DNA of 64,000 bases from JAAZKA01 sp034926225 (lineage in GTDB: Bacteria; Bacillota; Clostridia; Oscillospirales; QAMX01), in the NCBI GenBank assembly GCA_034926225.1, contig JAYFRF010000004.1, positions 62,001 to 126,000 of the forward strand, in the 5' to 3' direction. Under the pieces are notes generated by a model. The model was not told where the DNA came from and did not search any database. It saw only the letters and a list, made by a program, of their open reading frames with translations. Made by a program: the position numbers and the translations under genes. Positions within the stretch are counted from its first letter, which is position 1. Each line of letters opens with the position of its first letter. Positions 44,258 through 52,461 of the stretch are shown here, in pieces.

Positions 44258-44363
44258 GTAGTTTGGATTTATTAAAAGTGCTGTGAAATCCGAAATGACC
44301 CTTCCTTTTTTCGGCGGTTTATGATATGATACGAGAGTAATAAAGAAGGGGGATCATACCGCC

Positions 44364-45740
44364 ATGGCGTTTTTAACCAGGGACAGGGATTTTTACAAAC
44401 GTTTCTTTACGCTGACACTGATGATTGCGCTGCAAAACCTCGTGACATTTTCGGTAAACCTCGCCGATAACGTGATGATCGGGGCTTACAGCGAAACGGC
44501 GCTGGCCGGTGTCGCGCTGGTTAATCAGATACAGTTTTTATTGCAGATGATCGTCGGCGGCGCTTGTGAAGCGGTCGTTATTCTCGCATCCCGCGCGTGG
44601 GGACGGCGGGATCTGTCACCGGTGCCGTCGATTACGGGCGTAGGAATGCGGTTTTCGATTACCGTGGCGACGGCGATCTTTGCGGTGGCCTTTTTTGCGC
44701 CGACATGGATGCTGACGCTTTTGACAAACGAAGCGGCTATCATTGCGGAGGGCGCGGTGTACCTGCGTGTGGTGTGCTTTTCCTACTTTTTCTATGCGGC
44801 GAGCGCGATTCTGCTCGCCACGCTGCGAAGCGTCGAGACCGTGCGGATCGGGTTTATCGTGTCGGTCATCTCGCTGCTGATCAATGTGTTTTTAAACTGG
44901 ATCCTGATCTTCGGACGCTTAGGCGCGCCGGCACTCGGCACGCTGGGCGCCGCGATTGCGACGGTGGCGGCGCGTGTCGCCGAGTTGATCGTTGTGATCG
45001 TCTACTGTGCGGTGCACGATCAGAAAATACATTTACGCCTCGCGGATATGCTGCGCCGCGGGATTCCCGGCACCGCGAGGTCGTTTTTCAGGGTGGGCTG
45101 GCCGATGATGCTCTCCGGCGCGACCTGGGGGCTCGCGATGGGTATCCAGAGCAGTATCCTGGGACACTTAGGGCAGTCGGCGATCTCGGCAAATTCCATC
45201 GCGACGACGCTGTTCCAGATCGTTTCGGTGGTCGCCTACGGTTCCGCAAACGGTACATCGGTGCTGATCGGCAAGACCATCGGCGAGGGGCGGCTCGGCG
45301 ATGTGCGGACCTATGCGAAGACGGTACAGGTACTGTATTTAGGCATCGGCATTGTAACGGGACTGACTATTTTCGTACTGAAAGACCCGATATTGCGCTT
45401 TTATTCGCTGACGGACGATACGATGGCGATGGCGAGGCAGTTTATGACGGTGCTAGCGGTGACGTCGGTGGGCACGGCGTATCAGATGCCGAGCCTGTGC
45501 GGAATTGTGCGCGGCGGCGGACAGACGGACTTTGTGCTGTATAACGATCTGATTTTCATGTGGCTGATCGTCCTGCCCGTCTCGGCATTGTCGGCGTTTG
45601 TGTGGAGACTGAATCCGGTGATCGTTTTCGCGGCGCTCAAGAGCGACCAGATATTGAAATGCTTTGTGGCTGTCGTCAAGGTCAACCGGTTCACGTGGAT
45701 TAGGACGATCGATGGGGATAAAGCCGTAAAAGCGGCTTAA
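44364..45740 (+). CDS. MATE family efflux transporter
   Basis: This 458-residue polytopic protein has the MATE fold: FSVNLADNVMIGAYSETALAGVALVNQIQFL near the start and a matching second half. It is a different subgroup from the MATE protein at 33725. AAGGGGG precedes the ATG at some distance. A TATGAT box near 44325 with a poor -35 may be the promoter. It heads a four-gene unit with an SDR, a YfhO-like protein and a LacI regulator. Confidence 0.92.
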   Translation: MAFLTRDRDFYKRFFTLTLMIALQNLVTFSVNLADNVMIGAYSETALAGVALVNQIQFLLQMIVGGACEAVVILASRAWGRRDLSPVPSITGVGMRFSITVATAIFAVAFFAPTWMLTLLTNEAAIIAEGAVYLRVVCFSYFFYAASAILLATLRSVETVRIGFIVSVISLLINVFLNWILIFGRLGAPALGTLGAAIATVAARVAELIVVIVYCAVHDQKIHLRLADMLRRGIPGTARSFFRVGWPMMLSGATWGLAMGIQSSILGHLGQSAISANSIATTLFQIVSVVAYGSANGTSVLIGKTIGEGRLGDVRTYAKTVQVLYLGIGIVTGLTIFVLKDPILRFYSLTDDTMAMARQFMTVLAVTSVGTAYQMPSLCGIVRGGGQTDFVLYNDLIFMWLIVLPVSALSAFVWRLNPVIVFAALKSDQILKCFVAVVKVNRFTWIRTIDGDKAVKAA

Positions 45741-45776
45741 TATCAAATGAATAACGGATGTGAGGAGGGGTATAGA

Positions 45777-46580
45777 ATGCGATTTAACGGGAAATATACC
45801 GTCGTCACCGGCGGCGCGGCAAGAATCGGACGCAGCGTCGCGGAGGGGTTTTTGCGCGAGGGCGCGACGGTAGCCGTGATCGACACAGACCGTGCGAAGG
45901 GAGAAGCGTTTGCGGATGAGTACCCCGGACGCGTGTACTTTTTCTGCGGAGACGTTGGCGAAAAGGAGACGCTGGAGAGCTTTGCCGCATGGATCCGCCC
46001 GCAATTTCCGCGAGTCGACCTGCTCGTCAACAATGCGGGGATCGGCGCGGGCGGCGTTGTCAGCGGCTGCTCGTATGAGGATTTCCTACGTATTCAGCGG
46101 GTCAATCTGGCTGCGCCTTACTATCTGACCTTGCTTTTACGGGATTGTTTCCCCGAAAAAGGCGGCGCTATCGTGAACGTATCGTCCATCCGTGCGTTCC
46201 AGTCGCAGCCGGATACGGAGGCCTATACCGCAAGCAAGGGCGGCGTACTGTCACTCACGCATGCGCTCGCGATGAGCTTCCGGGGGCGCATCCGTGTCAA
46301 CTGCGTGACCCCCGCATGGATTCGCGCGGAGGATACGGTACGCCCGGACACGCCGCTGTATGGGACGACGACGCTGCCGGATCACCTGCAATACCCGGTC
46401 GGGCATGTCGGCTATCCGCATGAGGTGGCGGCAGCAATTATGTTCCTGTGCTCGGAGGACGCGTCGTTCATCACGGGGGAGAACCTGATGCTCGACGGCG
46501 GCTGCGCACGGCAGTTTATCCAACATGAGGACTTTGGCTGGCGCTATGACCCGATAGACCCGGTAAAAGGGCCGCACTGA
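45777..46580 (+). CDS. Short-chain dehydrogenase/reductase
   Basis: The 267-residue enzyme has the NAD(P)-binding VTGGAARIGRSVAEGF, the NNAG motif, catalytic Ser in VNVSSIRAF and Tyr-Lys in YTASKGG, and the C-terminal GENLMLDGGCARQF typical of classical SDRs. The acidic residue after strand 2 (VIDTDRAKG) suggests NAD preference. ATG 45777 has GAGGAGGGG six bases upstream; the longer frame from 45747 lacks a site. The substrate is unknown. Confidence 0.9.
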   Translation: MRFNGKYTVVTGGAARIGRSVAEGFLREGATVAVIDTDRAKGEAFADEYPGRVYFFCGDVGEKETLESFAAWIRPQFPRVDLLVNNAGIGAGGVVSGCSYEDFLRIQRVNLAAPYYLTLLLRDCFPEKGGAIVNVSSIRAFQSQPDTEAYTASKGGVLSLTHALAMSFRGRIRVNCVTPAWIRAEDTVRPDTPLYGTTTLPDHLQYPVGHVGYPHEVAAAIMFLCSEDASFITGENLMLDGGCARQFIQHEDFGWRYDPIDPVKGPH

Positions 46581-46581
46581 C

Positions 46582-49140
46582 ATGAAGAAACGATCGACAA
46601 GGGGGTTTTATCTGCTTGCGTTTCTGCTGCCGTTTGGCCTGATGGGCATGTCTTTCGCGCTGCACGGCATCTACCCTTTCGGAGACCGGCAGATACTCGT
46701 GACGGATTTTTGGCAGCAATACTACCCGCTCTACGCGGAGCTGCGGCGTAAGCTGATCGCCGGCGACTCGCTGCTGTATTCGTGGAACGCGGGGCTTGGC
46801 ATCAACTTTATCGCAAGCGTGTCCTACTATCTCGCAAGCCCGATGAATCTGGCGCTTGCCCTTGTTCCGGAACGCTTTCTGCGGGAAGGACTGACACTGC
46901 TGCTGCTGATAAAGATCGGACTCGCGGGGGTTTGGGCGGCGTATGCGCTGCGCAAAACTTACGGCGGGGAAGGCGTGTTCGCGGCGTTCTTCGGCGCGAT
47001 GTACGCGCTTTGCGCGTTTACGCTCGGCTATTACTGGAACATCATCTGGTTTGACGCATTCGCCCTTGTCCCGCTTGTCGCGGCTGCCACGGTGCAGCTG
47101 GTGCGCAGGGGGAATGTCGGACTGTATCTTTTATCGCTGGCGCTTTGCGTCTTCACGAACTACTATATCGGCTACGGTGTGTGTATCTTCGTACTGCTGA
47201 CTTTTTTCGGTGCCTGCATCGCCGAAAAACTTTCGATGAAGCTGTTTTGGAAGCGTTTTTTCACGATTACAATGGCTTCCGTCCTTGCGCTTGGCATGTC
47301 CGCCGTCCTGACCCTCCCCACAATCCTCGCATTGCGGCATACATACAGCTCGTTTTCCGCGTTTCCGGGATTCCGGCTCTATGAAAGCTTCCTCGACGTG
47401 CTGGGGAACTTCGTAAGCTTTTCCCATCCGACGGCGAAGGAGGGCCTGCCGAATCTCGCAAGCTCCGTGCTGTGTATGGCAATGCTCGTGCCGTATGTGT
47501 TATGTAAACGCATTCCGTTGCGGGAGCGTATCTATACCTGCGCGTTGTTTGTCTTTATCGTGGTTTCCTGCAATGTCAGCGTCCTGAATTTCGTCTGGCA
47601 CGGCTTACACACGACGAATATGATTCCGTACCGATTCTCCTATCTTGCGACATGGACACTGATCGCGATGGCATACCGCGTCTTCCTTGAACGGGAGGGC
47701 TTTGGCGGAGAGCTTTACATAGGCTTATGCGTCGGGGCGGCGGCGTTTTTGGTCTGCGCGGCGCTCGGGGATCAGAGTATGGCGGCGGTGCTTGCCTCTA
47801 TGGGCCTGTGTGCGCTGTACGGGCTGACGCTTTGGCTTTTAAAGCACAAGGCAGCCGGAAAGCCGCTTGCCACGGTGGTTTTCTGTGTTCTGATTGCGGC
47901 GGAGCTTGGCGTCAACGCGTATATCGGTGTGACCGAGGTGCAGACGACGGACCGCGCATCGTATCCGAAGGCGTATGAGGACGTGGAAGCGCTGCTCGAT
48001 ACGCTGCCGGAGGGGGCGTATCGTGTGGAGACCGCCGCACGGTATACCTATAACGATCCGCTGCTGTATGGGTATCGCGGGGTAGGGTTGTTTTCCTCGG
48101 CGGCGAATGTTTCGGTCACGAAGTTTGTGGAGCGGCTCGGTCTGCACGCGTGGGACGCGGGAAACCGGTACGTATATGCGGAAACATCGCCGCTGACGGA
48201 TGTATTCCTCGGCATACGCTACCTTGTGTCTATCGACGGCGGCATTCATGATACGGAGAACCGCGCCTATGCAGCGGAATCCGGGCGCTCGGCGCTGTAT
48301 GAGAACCGTTTTGCGCAGCCGATGGGGTTCGTGGCAAACGCCGCGATCCTGTCCTATACGGGAGACGCGTCGAATCCCTTCCTGTCGCAGAATACGCTGT
48401 TCCGGGCAGCGACGGGGCTGGATGCAGACCTCTACACGCCGGTCGATATCGTCCATGTAGGACATAAGGGGTATACCGTCTACCGGAGCGACTACGGACG
48501 CTACCGGTATGAGCCGGACGAGTCGACGTTGGGAAGCGATGGGAAAGCGTCGTTTCAATGGAACTATGAGCTGCCGTCGGCGGGGGTGTATTACGCATAC
48601 ACAGATGTGGATAACATTGACTATATCCATGTGCTCCGTGGCAGCGAGAGCTGGTGGTACGAACAGGCGCGTCCGTACCTCTTCTGCATGGGTGCGTTTA
48701 AAGAGGGCGAGATCGTTTCGCTGTATGCAAACGTCGACACCGGCAAAACGGGAACGGCGAAGGTGTATGTCTATCGCTTAAACGAGGATGTGCTTCGGCG
48801 TGGGCTTGACCTGCTGTCCGCCACGCCGTATGAGATCGATACCTTTACCTCGACGGCGGTTACGGGAACGGTCTCGACGCCGGTGGACGGGGTGCTGTAC
48901 CTTGCGATCCCGAACGACGGGGGCTGGCACGCGACGGTGGACGGCGCGGAGGCCGAACTGCTGACGGTGGACGGTGCGATGTGCGCGATTGCACTTGGGG
49001 CGGGGACGCATACGGTGGCGCTCCGGTATGTGCCGGAGGGGTTTATCGTCGGCGCGTTCATCAGCGTCGCGTGCTTTGCCGCATCCGCCGTATGGGTAAC
49101 GGCGGATGCGGTACGCCGCAGAAAGGAAGTTTTCAAATGA
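46582..49140 (+). CDS. YfhO family membrane protein
   Basis: This 852-residue membrane protein starts one base after the SDR stop. About a dozen membrane spans occupy the first half, with IYPFGDRQILVTDFWQQYYPL near the start, a typical YfhO stretch. The second half is a large extracellular domain, and one span lies at the C-terminus. YfhO in Gram-positive bacteria takes part in glycosylation of envelope polymers such as lipoteichoic acid. The acceptor here is unknown. Confidence 0.9.
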   Translation: MKKRSTRGFYLLAFLLPFGLMGMSFALHGIYPFGDRQILVTDFWQQYYPLYAELRRKLIAGDSLLYSWNAGLGINFIASVSYYLASPMNLALALVPERFLREGLTLLLLIKIGLAGVWAAYALRKTYGGEGVFAAFFGAMYALCAFTLGYYWNIIWFDAFALVPLVAAATVQLVRRGNVGLYLLSLALCVFTNYYIGYGVCIFVLLTFFGACIAEKLSMKLFWKRFFTITMASVLALGMSAVLTLPTILALRHTYSSFSAFPGFRLYESFLDVLGNFVSFSHPTAKEGLPNLASSVLCMAMLVPYVLCKRIPLRERIYTCALFVFIVVSCNVSVLNFVWHGLHTTNMIPYRFSYLATWTLIAMAYRVFLEREGFGGELYIGLCVGAAAFLVCAALGDQSMAAVLASMGLCALYGLTLWLLKHKAAGKPLATVVFCVLIAAELGVNAYIGVTEVQTTDRASYPKAYEDVEALLDTLPEGAYRVETAARYTYNDPLLYGYRGVGLFSSAANVSVTKFVERLGLHAWDAGNRYVYAETSPLTDVFLGIRYLVSIDGGIHDTENRAYAAESGRSALYENRFAQPMGFVANAAILSYTGDASNPFLSQNTLFRAATGLDADLYTPVDIVHVGHKGYTVYRSDYGRYRYEPDESTLGSDGKASFQWNYELPSAGVYYAYTDVDNIDYIHVLRGSESWWYEQARPYLFCMGAFKEGEIVSLYANVDTGKTGTAKVYVYRLNEDVLRRGLDLLSATPYEIDTFTSTAVTGTVSTPVDGVLYLAIPNDGGWHATVDGAEAELLTVDGAMCAIALGAGTHTVALRYVPEGFIVGAFISVACFAASAVWVTADAVRRRKEVFK

Positions 49141-50114
49141 GCGTCAGCTTAAAGGAAATCGCACAGGCGCTCGGGGTGTCCGTGGCGACTGTATCGCGCG
49201 TGGCAAGCGGACAAGGGGTAGTCCGCGAGGAAACCCGGCTGCGTGTCGAGGAAGCGATGCGGTCGATGGGCTATGCGCCGAACCTCGTTGCGCGGAGCTT
49301 GAAGACCCGCTCGACGCGCACGGTGGGCATTCTTGTGCCGGATATTACGGAGAGCTTTTTCGGCGGGATCATCAAGAGTGCCGTCCGGACGCTGGAAGCG
49401 CGGGGGTATGGCATCCTGCTGTGCGATACGGATGAAAGCCGGGAGAAAGAAGCGTTCTATCTGGAGTCTCTCGTGCGTCAGCGGGTAGATGGGGTGATAT
49501 TAGCATCTCTTGGCGCGGATGAGGGCGTATTTTCAAGGCTCCGCGACGCGTCCATCGCGGTCACGCAGATTGATACGCTCAGTACCGATACGGAGAGCGC
49601 GGTGCTGATCGACAACCGCGCGGCTGGCGTGATGGGCGCGGAGTATCTCTTATCGCGTGGGTACCGGCGCATCGGCGTGATCGTGGGCAGCCAGCGGGAG
49701 TACACGGGACGCTTAAGGCTTGCAGGTACGCTTACGGCCTGCCGGCGAGGGGGTGCGGAGCCGACGGTGCGGGAGGGCGACTTCAAGGAAGCGAGCGGGT
49801 ATACGGCGGCGCTTTCCCTCTTAGATGAGACAGACCCGCCGGACGCGCTTTTTATCCACAGCTCCAAGATGACCTACGGCGCGATCAAAGCGCTGCGGGA
49901 GCGGGGGATACGGTATCCGGGGGACATCGCGCTTCTCGGCTTTGATCTGCCGGATCCTTTCCAGGCGATGTCGCCGGGGGTATCGTCGATTGTGCAGCCG
50001 GAGGTCGAGATCGGCGCGACTGCGGCGGAGCTGCTGCTTTGGCGGATTGCCGGGAAGCCTTGTATGACGCGATTTCTGGAGCCTGTTCTGCTGGAGCGGG
50101 AAAGCTGCCGATAA
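49137..50114 (+). CDS. LacI family transcriptional regulator
   Basis: The 325-residue repressor has the LacI helix-turn-helix (SLKEIAQALGVSVATVSRVASG) and hinge region, followed by a periplasmic-binding-protein-like effector domain (VGILVPDITESFFGGIIKSAV, GVILASLGADEG, LLGFDLPDPFQAMSPGVSSI). ATG 49137 overlaps the YfhO stop by 4 bases and follows AAGGAAG; the longer frame from 48981 is a shadow. It is the last gene of the unit, and its stop codon lies inside a perfect inverted repeat. Confidence 0.93.
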   Translation: MSVSLKEIAQALGVSVATVSRVASGQGVVREETRLRVEEAMRSMGYAPNLVARSLKTRSTRTVGILVPDITESFFGGIIKSAVRTLEARGYGILLCDTDESREKEAFYLESLVRQRVDGVILASLGADEGVFSRLRDASIAVTQIDTLSTDTESAVLIDNRAAGVMGAEYLLSRGYRRIGVIVGSQREYTGRLRLAGTLTACRRGGAEPTVREGDFKEASGYTAALSLLDETDPPDALFIHSSKMTYGAIKALRERGIRYPGDIALLGFDLPDPFQAMSPGVSSIVQPEVEIGATAAELLLWRIAGKPCMTRFLEPVLLERESCR

Positions 50115-50166
50115 GAATACCCCCGCATGAAACAGAGTTTTTCTTTTTCATGCGGGGGTATTCTTA
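50112..50166. repeat. Perfect 21-bp inverted repeat between convergent genes
   Basis: Arms 50112-50132 and 50146-50166 are exactly complementary over 21 bases, with a 13-base loop rich in T. The core is ATACCCCCGCATGAAA. The left arm includes the LacI stop codon. It may act as a bidirectional terminator between the convergent LacI and GyrI-like genes, though no T tract follows on either side. Confidence 0.8.
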
Positions 50167-50185
50167 CGAACGAATTCCGGATAGA

Positions 50186-50623
50186 CTAGGCTTTGGGTTT
50201 AACCGGTGTGTAATAATCCATTTGACAGCAGCCCAGAATTTCCTTTGCTTTCGGTGAGGTGATGATATTCCCAAGCTCAAAACGACTGTCGTCACGGGTA
50301 AAACCGTTTTCATCCAGAAACTGATCCACCGCTGTTTTCATGGCGTTCATATTGGTTTTTTGATCAATATCCGTGGCGACAGAGTATAAACCGCCCTCAA
50401 AGTCAACGATTTCAAACGCGCTTGGCACATTCATTTTTTCATCGTACAGGTATAACCAACACAGCCCCTTGCCGTCCCAGTAAAGAAAATCCTTCGGGTA
50501 CATACTCTGCGGTAAACTCGAAAACCAATTGTTAAACTGATCAAACTTTTCTTCGCCGAAAAGTCCGGTTCCGGACGATACCATTTTGCATTTGGGGATT
50601 TCTATAATTCTTACGCTTTGCAT
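50186..50623 (-). CDS. GyrI-like/effector-binding domain protein
   Basis: This 145-residue protein looks like a stand-alone AraC effector-binding (GyrI-like) domain: VRIIEIPKCKMVSSGTGLFG at the start, SMYPKDFLYWDG with a central aromatic stretch, and a C-terminal CCQMDYYTPVK. Such domains bind small hydrophobic or cationic ligands. GAGGG precedes the ATG. It is the last gene of the minus-strand unit. Assignment is tentative. Confidence 0.6.
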   Translation of the reverse strand: MQSVRIIEIPKCKMVSSGTGLFGEEKFDQFNNWFSSLPQSMYPKDFLYWDGKGLCWLYLYDEKMNVPSAFEIVDFEGGLYSVATDIDQKTNMNAMKTAVDQFLDENGFTRDDSRFELGNIITSPKAKEILGCCQMDYYTPVKPKA

Positions 50624-50651
50624 ATGACGGCGCCCTCACTTTAGTAATTTT

Positions 50652-51797
50652 TCAAGATACGGTATTCTCGGAAACATATACTGCGATCAGCAGATCGACG
50701 ACTTCGCCGTAGCTTTGAGTACCGGAGACCTGGCTGTTGGCTTTGAGGTATGTATCGTTGATCGCGTCGCCAACCTCCTGTACGGGGGATTGATACTTCG
50801 CAATTAAAGCGTTCAGCTCCTCAAGATCGTAGTTTAATTCAGGGGAGGCCTGCTCCATGACGGAGATAGCTAGCGCGGAATCGGCGGCGTAGAGCGCGTT
50901 GATGCAGTAGCGGTAGGCCATGAAGTAGGCGGAGTAACGGACGCGGCGGTCAGCATTGGAGCGGCAGGCGAGGAAGGCGGAAAAGTTTGCCTCGTCCTCC
51001 GGCGCGATCATCAGCCGATGCGCCATCTCATGCGCCATCGTGAAGGGGAGGGCGGGAACGGTGTTGTCAGGGTTGACGGCGGCTTCGGCGGTATAGGGGA
51101 TGTAGATGCCCGTGATGCCGAAGGCCGACATGGCATGCCAGGAGCGGACGCGTTTGGCGGGCGCATAGGTCGAGCGGTAGAATTCGTACGAAGACGCGAG
51201 GGTGTTATAGCCGGACGCGATGGAATCCGCGATGGTATCGAAGGAGGCTGACGTCATGGAGCCGGACGCGTCGCGCGGGACGGTTTTGGAGAGGGCGTTT
51301 GCCTCCTCGATGAGCCATGCCGTAGTATGGTAAAGCGTCTCGACCTCGGTCGGCTGCGGCTCCAAGCCAAGTTTATCGGACAGAGGGGAGCAGTGGTAGG
51401 CAAAGCCGTAGGACATGACAAAAAGGAACCAGAGAAGGGATGCGGCGACGGCGAAATTGGCCGCCATGCGCCCGACACGGGCGAGCTTGCCGGTGTGGGT
51501 GAGGGTAAGAAAGATTTCGAAGACGAGGTAGATGCACACACCGGTGATGGCCGCGTAGAGCAGTACCTCGGCGAGGATGAAGGGGATGTAGGAGAACGCG
51601 CCGGAGAGGAGGACGGCGGCGTAGCGGAAGATTTCGGCATATCCGTCCGCAAGTGTCGGGCTTGCGGTGAAAATACCGTTTGCGATGAGCGTCAGGATAC
51701 ACAGCACGCCCGCGACGACGGCACGGAGGATAGTGGTCGGCAGTATACGGCGCGACTCCGTAAAGGTGATGTTATGGCGTTCGAGCGTTGTGTTCAT
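50652..51797 (-). CDS. DUF3810 family membrane zinc-peptidase-like protein
   Basis: The 381-residue protein has about three membrane segments in its first 130 residues and an outer domain with the gluzincin-type motif TMAHEMAHRLMIAPEDEANFSAF, giving HExxH and a downstream Glu. DUF3810 proteins share this arrangement, and metallopeptidase activity is presumed from the motif. It follows the SGNH gene by 25 bases. The substrate is unknown. Confidence 0.87.
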   Translation of the reverse strand: MNTTLERHNITFTESRRILPTTILRAVVAGVLCILTLIANGIFTASPTLADGYAEIFRYAAVLLSGAFSYIPFILAEVLLYAAITGVCIYLVFEIFLTLTHTGKLARVGRMAANFAVAASLLWFLFVMSYGFAYHCSPLSDKLGLEPQPTEVETLYHTTAWLIEEANALSKTVPRDASGSMTSASFDTIADSIASGYNTLASSYEFYRSTYAPAKRVRSWHAMSAFGITGIYIPYTAEAAVNPDNTVPALPFTMAHEMAHRLMIAPEDEANFSAFLACRSNADRRVRYSAYFMAYRYCINALYAADSALAISVMEQASPELNYDLEELNALIAKYQSPVQEVGDAINDTYLKANSQVSGTQSYGEVVDLLIAVYVSENTVS

Positions 51798-51822
51798 GGT
51801 GGCAGCCTTCCTTTATATGGGT

Positions 51823-52461
51823 TTACAGCATAGGCAGAAGTTTTTCGGCGAAAATGCGATGCATCGCGGGGGTGGGATGGTTGATGTAGTTACTGAGAAG
51901 TATGGTAATGTCCTCGCCGGCGGCGTTGAGGGACTTCCAATACGCGTACATGTCACAGATGGGGACATGGGCCTGCGCGGCGGTACGGCGTGCGGTATCC
52001 ATATAGCGGTCGAAGGTACCGTCGGTTTGGAACTCGAGTGTTTTTTGGGCGATTTTTACCGCAGAAGGAAGTGTTTCCGGGTGCAGATAGGTATTGAGCA
52101 TGTTCGGCGTGGCGAAAATGACTTGACGAACGCCGGAAAGGCGGGAGAAGATCTCCGCTAGGGCGGCTTCATAGCGGTCGAGCGGGTGAAAGACGTCGTT
52201 TAAGCCGAAGCAGACGACGACGGTATCGGGGTGATAGGCAAGCACGTCGCGGTCGAGCCTTTCCAGAGCGTGATGCGCGTTGTCGCCGCTGACGCCGGCG
52301 TTGATGACGGCAATATCGCCGTATTTCGCCCGCAGCATGGGGGCAAGCTGTGCGTGGTAGACGGCGGCTGGGTCGCGGTAGGTATCGAAGCCGTAGGAGG
52401 TCGGATACAGTCCAAAACAGCCTTCCGTTACACTGTCACCGAAAAATACGAAGGTTTTCAT
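51823..52461 (-). CDS. SGNH/GDSL hydrolase
   Basis: This 212-residue esterase-like protein has block I FFGDSVTEG with the nucleophilic Ser, block II near INAGVSGDNAHHA, block III CFGLNDVFHP, and a C-terminal YINHPTPAMH. The usual Asp three residues before the catalytic His is replaced by Tyr, so the triad may be modified. No signal peptide is seen. ATG 52461 overlaps the preceding stop by 4 bases and follows GGGAGAAG. Deacetylation of a sugar released by the neighbouring hydrolase is a reasonable guess. Confidence 0.87.
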   Translation of the reverse strand: MKTFVFFGDSVTEGCFGLYPTSYGFDTYRDPAAVYHAQLAPMLRAKYGDIAVINAGVSGDNAHHALERLDRDVLAYHPDTVVVCFGLNDVFHPLDRYEAALAEIFSRLSGVRQVIFATPNMLNTYLHPETLPSAVKIAQKTLEFQTDGTFDRYMDTARRTAAQAHVPICDMYAYWKSLNAAGEDITILLSNYINHPTPAMHRIFAEKLLPML

